A DNA stretch of 64,000 nucleotides from JAFGRU01 sp016934985 (GTDB taxonomy: Bacteria; Desulfobacterota; Desulfuromonadia; Desulfuromonadales; JAAYDE01): the NCBI GenBank assembly GCA_963665045.2, contig CAXXJQ010000006.1, positions 310,001 to 374,000 on the forward strand, in the 5' to 3' direction. Below the pieces are notes generated by a model. It saw only the letters and a program-made list of their open reading frames with translations, was not told the DNA's origin and did not search any database. Below, piece by piece: positions 26,332 through 34,823 of this stretch (position 1 is its first letter; each line of letters begins with the position of its first letter). The position numbers and the translations under genes were made by a program.

Positions 26332-26718
26332 TTAATTGCGAAGCCCCTGGGTATGATAACGATCATTATAGTTTTCATAATACGCATCACTTTGGCTCCG
26401 ATAATACATGTAGTCGTAGGGGCTGCTAAAATCTTCTACATGTTTTACGCCACCATCATCTTTTTTATCTTCGTCATCTTTTTTCGCAACAGTGTTTTTA
26501 TCAGAAGCCTTCTGTTGATAGCCATTCTTCATTCGGTAATACTCTCTTTTTTCCCGTTTACTTAATGCCCTAAACTGTGGAGAGGCTTCATAACCGCCTG
26601 CGGATGTAACTTGGTCATCAGTAGCCTTGCCCCGAAAGTGAAGAGTTGGAATGCGTTCGGCCATTACCGGGGCGGTTAGAGTGAAAATAAGAAACAATAC
26701 GGCAATAATACGAAGCAT
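26332..26718 (-). CDS. secreted protein of unknown function
   Basis: A 128-residue protein with a clear Sec signal peptide (LRIIAVLFLIFTLTAPVMA, cleavage after AMA-like VMA). The mature part is rich in Lys, Asp and Tyr, with the segment KKDDEDKKDDGG and a Tyr-rich C-terminus (YDYMYYRSQSDAYYENY). GAAAGGAG lies at good spacing upstream of ATG 26718. The GC content is lower than that of the terminase region. No family recognised. It is divergent from the RM operon, and the 250-nt AT-rich gap between them must hold both promoters. Confidence 0.6.
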   Translation of the reverse strand: MLRIIAVLFLIFTLTAPVMAERIPTLHFRGKATDDQVTSAGGYEASPQFRALSKREKREYYRMKNGYQQKASDKNTVAKKDDEDKKDDGGVKHVEDFSSPYDYMYYRSQSDAYYENYNDRYHTQGLRN

Positions 26719-26972
26719 GGAAGACTCCTTTCAGTTTTTGGTTTTATGAAACCCCAAGCAAATTAAATGCCATTAATGAAATAATTAAATAGCAACCTCA
26801 TAACTGAAAGGAAATTCAAATCGATTGATATACATCTTTTTTCACACACGGGACTCTAAATGTTGTAATTTATGAACTGTTTCTAATTGGTCGTATCATT
26901 TCGACCTTTTCATCAAAACTGCCGGTCGGGAGCCCTTCCGGTCCTTCCGTTTAAAATCAGGAGCCTTCTATC

Positions 26973-28793
26973 ATGCCAACATTGGAATTCAAAGGAAAGC
27001 AGTTTGTCTATACCCACCACTTGAGCGTCCCTTTTCGGGAGTTGAAGGTAGACGCTCCGAAATCCCTTCCACCTGAAGGCACGCAGGCTTCCCTTGACGA
27101 CAACCTGATTATCCATGGCGACAACCTGGAGGCCCTCAAGGCCCTGCTTCCCACCCATGCCGGGAAGCTCGACTGCATTTTCATCGATCCGCCGTACAAT
27201 ACCGGCAACGAGGGTTGGTGTTATAACGATAACGTCCGGTCCCCCCTGATGAAGGAATGGCTGAAAAAATCGGCCAACCCTGTGGATAAGGAGGACCTGG
27301 AGCGGCACGACAAATGGTTATGCATGATGTGGCCGAGGTTGAATTTGCTCCGAGAGCTTCTAAGCCCTACAGGCGTTCTTTTTGCGACTATCGATGATAA
27401 CGAGGGGCATAGGCTGAGGGACCTATTTGATGAGATTTTTGGTGAAGAAAGGCATGTTGCAACCATCGTTTGGCAAAAAAGATACTCCCGAGAAAACCGA
27501 GAGGCCATCGGTGATGTGCATGACTATATTCACGTTTATGCAATGGATAAAAGTCATTTTAAAACAACAAGAAATAAATTAGACCCGACAGAGGAGCAAC
27601 TGGAGGTTTATAAAAATCCAAACAACGATCCAAAAGGAAGATGGAGGCCAGTTCCGATAACAGCACAAGCAGGACATGCAACTCCGGAACAGTTTTATGA
27701 AATAATTTCCCCTTCTGGAAAAATATTTACTCCTTCAGAAGGTAGGTGCTGGGGTATTGCAAAAGCTACATTTGAAAAATTAAAAGCAGAAGGAAGAATG
27801 TATTTTGGAAAAAATGGGGATAGCCAACCAAATCTGATACGTTACGAGTCTGAAATTGAGGGGTTTGTCCCTTGGACCTGGTGGCCTAGCGATGAATTCG
27901 GTCATACCGATGAAGCTAAAAAAGAATTAATGGCGATTATAGCAAACTCAGAATTTGAATTTGATACTATTAAACCTGTCCGTTTATTAAGAAAAATTTT
28001 TCAAATTGCAACACATAAAAACTCCCTCATTCTCGATTCCTTTGCCGGTTCCGGCACCACCGCCCACGCTGTCCTGGAAGCCAATAAAAAAGACGGCGGC
28101 AACCGCCGTTTTATCCTGGTCGAGTGTGAAGACTATGCCGATACCCTGACCGCCGAGCGGATGCGGCGGGTGATCAACGGATATTCATTCACCGGGACCC
28201 AGACCGAGAGGCTATACAGCGAAAAAATCACTTGGGGAAACTTCTACAAAAAGACCCCCAAAATCCTCCGTGAGGTGGAACATATTGAAGAGACAAACAA
28301 AGAGGCTTTCGACAAAATCAAAAAGGAGATCAAGGACGGCCTGCTGACCGTCACCGGGGAGCGTAAAATCAAAGAGAAAACGCCCGGCCTGGGTGGCAGT
28401 TTCACCTTTTGCACCTTGGGTGACCCCATCGATATCGAAAGCCTTCTGACCGGCAAGGGGCTGCCCAGTTTCGAAGCCTTGGCCCGGTATGTTTTTTATA
28501 CCGCCACCGGCCAATCCCTGGAGAAGGTCGAGAAACCCCCTGTGGATGGCTTCATCGGCGAAACAGACCTCTTCTGCATTCATCTTATTTATGAGCCTGA
28601 CAAAACCTGGCTTCGCTCCAATGAAGCCGCGTTGAATGCCGAACGTGTGGAGGCCATTGCCCAAGGAAATACGTCGGGGAAAAGGGCCATAGTTTTTGCC
28701 GTCGCCAAATTTATGAGCCAGAAAGAACTGACGAAGAAGCGGATTGAGTTCTGCCAACTGCCCTACGCCGTCCATCGGCTTCTGGGGGACTGA
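26973..28793 (+). CDS. mod: type III restriction-modification methyltransferase (Mod)
   Basis: A 606-residue N6-adenine DNA methyltransferase. The catalytic motif DPPY is at residues 72-75 (FIDPPYNTGNEGW), and the SAM-binding motif I (DSFAGSGTT) follows at 355-363. This is the order typical of Mod subunits, with the target-recognition region between them at ~150-345. That middle part (about 27430-28010) is visibly AT-richer than both flanks, as if it had been exchanged. Mod methylates one strand of a short asymmetric site and guides Res. The restriction gene follows after 3 nt. Confidence 0.9.
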   Translation: MPTLEFKGKQFVYTHHLSVPFRELKVDAPKSLPPEGTQASLDDNLIIHGDNLEALKALLPTHAGKLDCIFIDPPYNTGNEGWCYNDNVRSPLMKEWLKKSANPVDKEDLERHDKWLCMMWPRLNLLRELLSPTGVLFATIDDNEGHRLRDLFDEIFGEERHVATIVWQKRYSRENREAIGDVHDYIHVYAMDKSHFKTTRNKLDPTEEQLEVYKNPNNDPKGRWRPVPITAQAGHATPEQFYEIISPSGKIFTPSEGRCWGIAKATFEKLKAEGRMYFGKNGDSQPNLIRYESEIEGFVPWTWWPSDEFGHTDEAKKELMAIIANSEFEFDTIKPVRLLRKIFQIATHKNSLILDSFAGSGTTAHAVLEANKKDGGNRRFILVECEDYADTLTAERMRRVINGYSFTGTQTERLYSEKITWGNFYKKTPKILREVEHIEETNKEAFDKIKKEIKDGLLTVTGERKIKEKTPGLGGSFTFCTLGDPIDIESLLTGKGLPSFEALARYVFYTATGQSLEKVEKPPVDGFIGETDLFCIHLIYEPDKTWLRSNEAALNAERVEAIAQGNTSGKRAIVFAVAKFMSQKELTKKRIEFCQLPYAVHRLLGD

Positions 28794-28796
28794 CCC

Positions 28797-31460
28797 ATGC
28801 AACTCAAAGAATACCAACAAGGGGTCCTCCGGAAAATTGACCGTTACCTGGCCGTCTTGGCCGAACAGACAGAAAAGTTCGAAAAAGCAAAAAGGCTTAT
28901 GGCTGAACAGGGAATCGACATTGATATCGGGGACCCCTGCCAGAAAACCTGGGATCAGTTAAACGACGAACGTTTCCTTCCTTACAATCGCGATAAGGAT
29001 GATAATCTGCTCTTTACCCCCTACCTCAGTCGTAAGGACGGCCTTCATCGCTCCGTCCCCAACGTTTGCCTGAAAGTCCCCACAGGCGGCGGCAAGACCC
29101 TGCTTGCGGCCTGCACCCTGGAGCGGATTCATGTCGATTTCCTCAAGCGTCAATCGGGTTTCGTGCTTTGGGTGGTCCCTTCGGACGCCATTTACCGCCA
29201 GACCTGGAAACAGCTTGCCGACCGCGAGCACCCTTACCGTCAGATTCTGGAACGCGCCTCCGGTGGCCGGGTGAAGCTTCTCGAAAAAGGCGATGCTTTC
29301 ACCTTGCGGGACGTTGAGGAACAGCTTTGCGTCATGTTGTTGATGCTCCCGTCCGCCTCCCGGCAATCGAAGGAAACCCTGCGCATGTTTCGCAACAGCG
29401 GGAAATTCACCAGCTTTTTCCCGCCGGAAGATGACAGCGAAGCCAACCGTAAATTGGCGGATGCCGTTCCCAACCTGGACCTTAACGATCTGGTGGGGAT
29501 GAGTTACCAGGACGGCATTCTGCCGGGATCGACTTCCCTCAAGCAAAGCCTTGGCAACGTTTTGCGCCTGGTTCGCCCGGTTATCATCATCGACGAAGGT
29601 CACAGGGCTTATACTGACACCGCCCGCGATACCCTCTGTGGATTCAATCCGCGCTTTATGGTGGAACTCTCCGCCACGCCCAACACCAACGGCAAACATC
29701 AATCCAATGTCCTGGTAAACGTACCGGGCACCGCCCTCAAAGACGAGGAAATGATCAAGCTGCCTATCGAGGTCGATAACGAGGATAAAGGCGGGTGGAA
29801 GGACACCCTCGCCCGAGGGCATGCCAAGCTGGAGGAGCTTGCCAAGGAAGCTGCCCGGCTGCAGGCCGAAAACGGACGATATATCCGACCGATCATGTTG
29901 ATCCGGGTGGAGAGGACCGGAAAAGAACAGCGGGATAAAGCCTTTATCCATGCCGAGGACGCCCGTGAATATCTGATGGATAAACTGAAGGTCAAAGAGG
30001 AGGAAATTCGCCTCAAAACCTCCGAAAAGGATGAACTGGGCAGCGAAGATCTGATGGTTGAAGCCTGTCCGGTTCGATTCATCATCACCAAGGACGCCTT
30101 GCGGGAGGGGTGGGACTGTCCTTTCGCCTATATCCTGGCCATCCTATCCAAAACGACCGCCAGCACCGCCCTGACGCAAATGACGGGCCGCATATTGCGG
30201 CAACCCCATGCCCGGCTGACCAACCGGACCGCCCTGGATCAATGCTATGTTTTCACCTTTGATCAGGACGTAATGGAGGCGGTAAACCAGGTTCGAAAAG
30301 GTCTTGAAGAAGAAGGCATGGGGGATATCGCTTCCAGCGTCAAGGCTGTTGGGGGCAAGGATGGCGTCAAAAGCATTGCCCGGAGGGAAACGATTTTCCG
30401 ACGTGAAAAATTCGGGGGAGCCAAGCCGCCGCCCATATTTCTGCCCCGAATTCTTCATAAGGATGAGAGCAGAAAAGAAGGTTACCGCTCCCTTGATTAC
30501 GACCGGGATATTCTCGGGGAAATGGATTGGGAATCGTTCCGTTTTGTCAAAGCCGACAGTCTGACTGTGGATGAGGAGGAAAAACTCAAGAGAACCATCG
30601 CCAAAATCGACCTGGATAAGAAAAGCCGGGACGCTGACCAGACTGTTTTTGATCTGACCCAGGAAAAAATAAAGGATATTCCCGAGGAAGGGCTGGATAC
30701 CGTTTTTCTAGTCCGTCAGTTGATGGACGTGATCCCCAACCCCTGGCAGGGCATGCGTATTTTTGAAGAAACTCTAGAAATTTTGAGACGCCGGGGGCTT
30801 TCCGAAGAACGTCTGTATTCCAACAGGCTCGACCTCCTCCGAACAATGAAGCTCGACCTCCAACAACAGGTCAATGAAAGTGCCGAGGCGATGTTCAGAA
30901 AAAAACTTGAAGCAGGAGATATCTCGCTTCGCCTTGTGGCTTCAAAAGACCCAGAATTGAATTGGGCTCTGGCCAAGACCCTGGAAGTCGAAATATCGGA
31001 CGATGACAGGGTATTGAACAGGAGGGACGGCAGCCCTCTGGAAAAAAGCCTGTTTGAAAAAATCTATGAGCGAGATTTCAACACCCTAGAAAAAGAAACG
31101 GCCTGGTATCTGGACGGACGGGATTGCGTCCACTGGTGGCACCGGATTGCAGTAAGTCGAAATTCATACGGTCTTCAAGGCTGGCAACGGCATAAGGTGT
31201 ATCCTGACCTCTTGGCCTGCGTTCATGGCACAGAGGAAGGTAAATTCCGCTTCTCCGTCCTTGAAACCAAAGGGGAGCACCTCAAGGGCAATGACGATAC
31301 CGAATATAAACGGAAACTGTTTGACCTACTGACCGGGCATTTTGATTCGGCCATCCGGGCCGGAGAACTTGGGCTGAAAGATACGCCGAAGGAAATCAGG
31401 TTTACCATGTTGATGGAAAACACCTGGAAGGAAGAGATCAAAAAGGCGGGGGTAGCCTAA
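28797..31460 (+). CDS. res: type III restriction endonuclease (Res)
   Basis: An 887-residue ATP-dependent endonuclease subunit. The helicase motifs are visible: VPTGGGKTLLAA (motif I, ~94-105), IIDEGHRAY (motif II), LSATP (motif III), and TGRILRQPHA (motif VI). The C-terminal PD-(D/E)XK nuclease is represented by YPDLLA and VLETKGEHLKGN, with Glu823 and Lys825 as catalytic candidates. Res translocates and cuts when two unmethylated inverted sites meet, in complex with Mod. The gene looks intact, so the system is probably active. Confidence 0.92.
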   Translation: MQLKEYQQGVLRKIDRYLAVLAEQTEKFEKAKRLMAEQGIDIDIGDPCQKTWDQLNDERFLPYNRDKDDNLLFTPYLSRKDGLHRSVPNVCLKVPTGGGKTLLAACTLERIHVDFLKRQSGFVLWVVPSDAIYRQTWKQLADREHPYRQILERASGGRVKLLEKGDAFTLRDVEEQLCVMLLMLPSASRQSKETLRMFRNSGKFTSFFPPEDDSEANRKLADAVPNLDLNDLVGMSYQDGILPGSTSLKQSLGNVLRLVRPVIIIDEGHRAYTDTARDTLCGFNPRFMVELSATPNTNGKHQSNVLVNVPGTALKDEEMIKLPIEVDNEDKGGWKDTLARGHAKLEELAKEAARLQAENGRYIRPIMLIRVERTGKEQRDKAFIHAEDAREYLMDKLKVKEEEIRLKTSEKDELGSEDLMVEACPVRFIITKDALREGWDCPFAYILAILSKTTASTALTQMTGRILRQPHARLTNRTALDQCYVFTFDQDVMEAVNQVRKGLEEEGMGDIASSVKAVGGKDGVKSIARRETIFRREKFGGAKPPPIFLPRILHKDESRKEGYRSLDYDRDILGEMDWESFRFVKADSLTVDEEEKLKRTIAKIDLDKKSRDADQTVFDLTQEKIKDIPEEGLDTVFLVRQLMDVIPNPWQGMRIFEETLEILRRRGLSEERLYSNRLDLLRTMKLDLQQQVNESAEAMFRKKLEAGDISLRLVASKDPELNWALAKTLEVEISDDDRVLNRRDGSPLEKSLFEKIYERDFNTLEKETAWYLDGRDCVHWWHRIAVSRNSYGLQGWQRHKVYPDLLACVHGTEEGKFRFSVLETKGEHLKGNDDTEYKRKLFDLLTGHFDSAIRAGELGLKDTPKEIRFTMLMENTWKEEIKKAGVA

Positions 31461-31473
31461 AAGGGAGGGGATC

Positions 31474-31752
31474 GTGACACAGATAACGGCATGGGGTGAA
31501 CTTGCATTAAGACACTGGAAAGAGTTCAGGCCGAATATGGTTGCCTTTCTGACCAAAAACGAAAGCCTTGAAGACGCCCTGGTCAACGCTCAGGAAAACG
31601 CGAAGACGGAAATGACTCTCCGATTACAAAGGGGGGAACATTTTCACCAGGCGAAGGAAGCTACCCTGGGATATTGGATATTTTTACCCTCAGAGAAGGA
31701 AGTGCCGATTTTAGACCCAGATCGGATGCCGTTTTCTCAACCGGGGGAATGA
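31474..31752 (+). CDS. small protein linked to type III RM
   Basis: A 92-residue soluble protein beginning MTQITAWGELALRHWKEF, 13 nt after res and behind AAGGGAGGGG. It is helical in the middle (NESLEDALVNAQENAKTEM) and ends in GYWIFLPSEKEVPILDP. No domain is recognised. Its tight position suggests cotranscription with mod and res, so an accessory or modulator of the RM system is possible. This is inference from position only. Confidence 0.6.
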   Translation: MTQITAWGELALRHWKEFRPNMVAFLTKNESLEDALVNAQENAKTEMTLRLQRGEHFHQAKEATLGYWIFLPSEKEVPILDPDRMPFSQPGE

Positions 31753-31847
31753 AGTAAAGGCGAGATTCTCTGTTTACCGGCCCTTTGAGCAGCCGAAGGA
31801 GGCGACTTTCCGGGCCGAGGCAGGGTTTTCCCTTTGTGGAAACAGGA

Positions 31848-32645
31848 TCAGTTCTTCCTAATCAAATCCTCCCGTCCAATTTCTTCCAACCAGGCGACAA
31901 ACATGCTTCTCAGGTTGGGCTTACCTCCTTCAATCTTTTCGTAAACCGGAATTACTATTTCTTGTGCCCTCCCCCTCTTCTCAACTTCTTTAACTCCAAA
32001 GCCCCAACCTTTATCGACCTTATAATGACAACAGGGCGGAATATCTTTTCTCAATTTCAGTAAATATTCGATATGATCGAAAAGCTCGTTTTCATAATCG
32101 CCTGATTCGACCATCCCTTTAAGTTTTTTAAACCCATCATCGACAAATGCTTCGTCACTTTCGTACCCACCTCTGTCAATTCCTGCGGCCCTTGACTTCT
32201 TCTGTTTAAGCCTTTCCAAAATCTCTGAATCCTTATCGACGATCCTGGCCAAGGAAATTCCCATTCGCAGGGCAGAAATCATCATAGTTTCAAGATCATA
32301 TTTTTGGGCATAAAAACCAGTGTCGTCATCGTCCGTTCGCTCCATTTCCAAAATTTGATCAACTCGATCCATGTACCAACCGATGAGTTCTGAACTGATC
32401 ATTATTTGATTTGCTACTCCTGCTCTCTCTGAAAAAGAAACATAAACATCCTCATCAACAACAGCCTCTTCACCGGGAAGCCCTTCTGATTTCAGAACCT
32501 CCCTGGCAATATTTTCAAAAAAGCTACTCGTTTGCCTTATATCCCAAGGATTTTCAAAAATAGGGTCTTTTTCAATAATCTGTCGCAGTTGTTTTACGGT
32601 CTTTTCTTTGGCGGGATCAATAGCTGGCTTCTTACTCTTTGCCAT
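31848..32645 (-). CDS. unknown charged protein
   Basis: A 265-residue protein from ATG 32645, preceded on the minus strand by AAGGGGC; an in-frame start six codons upstream (32663) is less well placed. It is mostly helical and charged, with KTVKQLRQIIEKDPIFENPW near the N-terminus and RSMFVAWLEEIGREDLIRKN at the end. A CCHYKVDKGWGFG segment lies at ~205. No family recognised. It converges with the RM operon and runs in the same direction as the next minus-strand gene (32751-33116), which lies upstream of it. Confidence 0.5.
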   Translation of the reverse strand: MAKSKKPAIDPAKEKTVKQLRQIIEKDPIFENPWDIRQTSSFFENIAREVLKSEGLPGEEAVVDEDVYVSFSERAGVANQIMISSELIGWYMDRVDQILEMERTDDDDTGFYAQKYDLETMMISALRMGISLARIVDKDSEILERLKQKKSRAAGIDRGGYESDEAFVDDGFKKLKGMVESGDYENELFDHIEYLLKLRKDIPPCCHYKVDKGWGFGVKEVEKRGRAQEIVIPVYEKIEGGKPNLRSMFVAWLEEIGREDLIRKN

Positions 32646-32750
32646 ATCGTGCCCCTTCTGCACATCCCTTCAGGATGATGCCCGGCCAGGCGGTGAAGGG
32701 CTTCCGCTTTTCCTCCCGTCGGAGTAGGCCGGGCAAGATGAAACATTTTA

Positions 32751-33116
32751 TCAGGCAGTTCTGGCCACCCCTTGTGGATTTGTCAGGGATAACGCCGTTA
32801 CAGAAATGAACTGCCTGATTTTCGTTTGAGAATGTTCTGATAGCGACCTGAGCATTGAAAGGAAGGTATATTCATGAACGCTCAAAATCACCCTGCGCTC
32901 CCTGCCCTCGGTTTCCACAGGTGGGACCGGTGGGTTGCCTGATAGAGCGTGAAACTCATCCACCTTCCCCAGGGCGGCGGCAAGCTCAAAGGTCTTTCTC
33001 TGGAGGGCGTCAGGCATGGACCTGACCATTAAGAGGTGGGTAAACTCGGTTGTGGTTACTTCAAAGGGAATGCTGTTCAGATTTCCCTTTTTTGCTATTC
33101 TTTTAGGGTCCGACAT
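32751..33116 (-). CDS. unknown small protein
   Basis: A 121-residue protein starting MSDPKRIAKKGNLNSIPFEV at ATG 33116, chosen because AAAGGAGC lies about eight bases upstream. Two internal segments are similar: SIPFEVTTTEFTHLLMVRSM and RVILSVHEYTFLSMLRSL. This suggests a duplicated ~45-residue unit. No family is recognised. It lies between the integrase and the charged protein, all on the minus strand. Confidence 0.5.
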   Translation of the reverse strand: MSDPKRIAKKGNLNSIPFEVTTTEFTHLLMVRSMPDALQRKTFELAAALGKVDEFHALSGNPPVPPVETEGRERRVILSVHEYTFLSMLRSLSEHSQTKIRQFISVTALSLTNPQGVARTA

Positions 33117-33310
33117 GATCTTGCTCCTTTGGCTTGGGTTGTGTCGGATATGACCCGGTAAGGTCTGCACACCTTGCCGGGTCGCTTATTGTCTGGATGC
33201 TTTAAGTTTAGAATAAAAAAGCCGGAAGCGCAAGAGAAAAAACGTTCTAACTTATTGTTTTTAATACACTATTTCGTGAGTTTTGGCTAACGAATTCACG
33301 GAACGGTGAA

Positions 33311-34501
33311 TTAACCGTTTATCGAAATGACCTTACCCCTCTTCTCAGGTTCGCAGGCGTTCAGAATCGCACTTGTGATTTTCTGCATAGCTCCACGAAG
33401 CCGTTCCGGGCTCTGGACGATATAGCCGCCCGTAACGTCGCCATTTCCACCGTGGGAGTGATTCACCAGGGCTTTGAGGGTATAAGGCCCGATCTCGCAA
33501 GCTTCCGCTATAGTGATAAAGGTCCGCCGAAGGTCATGAAGAGTGAAAGTGATCCCCGCTTTCTCCTTCAATACGGCAATCTGCCGTTTTGGCTCCCGAA
33601 ATTGCCCGTCAGAACCGCCACCAGGGAAAACATGATCATTCTCCCTCAGATCAAGCCTTTCCTTTAACAGGGCGAAGATATAATCGCTCATGGGCAATTC
33701 AAGCGGGTTGTGGTTTTTGGGGTCCTTGATGATGAAGGTTTGATCTTGCATATCGACATCAGCCCACTTCAAGGAGGCAGCCTCTTCCCGGCGTAGGCCC
33801 GTGAACAGCAGAAAAAGAAGATAGTCGCGGGCCACAGGGCTTTCCAGTTCTTTGACGGCCCGGAACCAGGCGGGCAGTTCGTGTTTTTTTATGACCGTCC
33901 GGCGACGGTTCACCCGGTACCACTCCTTTGTGGTGGAAAGCCTCTTCACCGGGTTTTCTTTTATGGTGTCCTTGAAAACCTCCATCGAGTAGGTGTAAAC
34001 GGCCCGGAGAATCCTCATGGCGAGGTTGGCCGTCGCTTCGCCTCTCTCTTTCCCAATTCTGGTATGCCGTTTGGAAACCATGTCGCCGGTTATACCTGCC
34101 AGGGGCCTGCTCAGCCAGTCAGAGAGGCAGACGTTGACGCAACTCCGGTAGACGGTAACGGTCTTCTTTTTCAGTTGCCGTTTTTCAACATACCTTTCGA
34201 AGGCTTCCCCAAGAGTAACGCCTTTTTCCCGGTTTTCCCGTTTCTTCTGATTCGGGTCTATTCCACGGGCCATGTCGCCCAGGTACGCTTTCGCTTCCTT
34301 CCGGGCATCATCCGCTGTAAACTCCCCGAATGTCCCGATGGTGTAGCGAACCCGCTTACCGTTGACGTATCCCCTGACAAAAAATGTTTTCCGCGTGGGG
34401 CTTACCCGGAGGCCGAAACCTTTCAGGTCAGAGTCCCAATAATCCTTCTGGCCCCTCTGTGGAAGGGCTATCGAATCGATAAAGGTCTTATTTAACTTCA
34501 T
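33311..34501 (-). CDS. int: tyrosine integrase of the island
   Basis: A 396-residue P4-type integrase (N-terminal DUF4102-like arm-binding domain, core-binding domain, catalytic domain). The catalytic residues are visible in LLFTGLRREEAASLKWADV (Arg), TLHDLRRTFITIAE (His-x-x-Arg), LVNHSHGG (second His) and the Tyr in GDVTGGYIVQ. The family integrates into tRNA genes, matching the duplicated tRNA-Arg end ~140 nt upstream. I prefer the start MKLNKTFIDSI at 34501. Starts further upstream would run through the AGGGTCC arm site. It reads away from the right attachment site. Confidence 0.9.
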   Translation of the reverse strand: MKLNKTFIDSIALPQRGQKDYWDSDLKGFGLRVSPTRKTFFVRGYVNGKRVRYTIGTFGEFTADDARKEAKAYLGDMARGIDPNQKKRENREKGVTLGEAFERYVEKRQLKKKTVTVYRSCVNVCLSDWLSRPLAGITGDMVSKRHTRIGKERGEATANLAMRILRAVYTYSMEVFKDTIKENPVKRLSTTKEWYRVNRRRTVIKKHELPAWFRAVKELESPVARDYLLFLLFTGLRREEAASLKWADVDMQDQTFIIKDPKNHNPLELPMSDYIFALLKERLDLRENDHVFPGGGSDGQFREPKRQIAVLKEKAGITFTLHDLRRTFITIAEACEIGPYTLKALVNHSHGGNGDVTGGYIVQSPERLRGAMQKITSAILNACEPEKRGKVISING

Positions 34502-34513
34502 TTTTTGCTTAAT

Positions 34514-34535
34514 TCTAGGGTCCATATAGGGTCCA
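34514..34535. repeat. 22-bp terminal repeat, right (putative integrase arm site)
   Basis: Exact copy of 18037-18058, in the same orientation. Here it lies just upstream of the integrase start, so integrase binding could also repress its own gene. Confidence 0.6.
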
Positions 34536-34642
34536 TTTGGGGGTAAATTCAGTCTATTCCCATCTAACTCCATGCATTATAAATACCATAAAAATCAACA
34601 AGATACAAGATAATCTATTTCCATAAATTTCAGGTTCTATAA

Positions 34643-34687
34643 CTACGGATCAGAAGGCCAGGAGTTCGAATCTCTTGCGGCGCGCCA
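34643..34687 (+). other. att core, right end (displaced tRNA-Arg 3' half)
   Basis: CTACGGATCAGAAGG followed by a T arm that still pairs (AGGAG/CTCTT) and GCGGCGCGCCA. No 5' half is present. It is probably the original chromosomal 3' half of tRNA-Arg, displaced by integration. Confidence 0.8.
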
Positions 34688-34692
34688 TTTAT

Positions 34693-34732
34693 AAAAAAAG
34701 GACTTGGGAAACTCTTCCCAGGTCCTTTTTTA
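34693..34732 (+). terminator. original tRNA-Arg terminator
   Basis: A-run, GGACTTGGGAA, loop ACTC, TTCCCAGGTCC, T-run. It lies 5 nt after the displaced tRNA half. Confidence 0.85.
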
Positions 34733-34823
34733 TTTTTGGGGCCAAACGAGAATTGGTGGGAAATAAATCTATTTTAAAATGCGTCAGACAAAATTATGGT
34801 ATCCCTCTATTGCCCCTTTTAGC

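Larger units (their letters stand above)
17993..34687. mobile_element. integrated island, phage-satellite-like, with type III RM
   Basis: About 16.7 kb inserted at tRNA-Arg. It is bounded by the functional tRNA on the left and a duplicated tRNA 3' half on the right, with a tyrosine integrase next to the right end reading inward. The contents are an alpA-like regulator, a P4-type primase-helicase, iterons, a small terminase subunit, a 466-residue phage-like protein, a Rha remnant, a type III restriction-modification pair, an AT-rich three-gene operon and several unknowns. Only one packaging gene and no recognised capsid or tail genes are present. This set resembles phage-inducible chromosomal islands and P4-like satellites. 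Base composition varies sharply inside it, so it is a mosaic. Confidence 0.8.
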
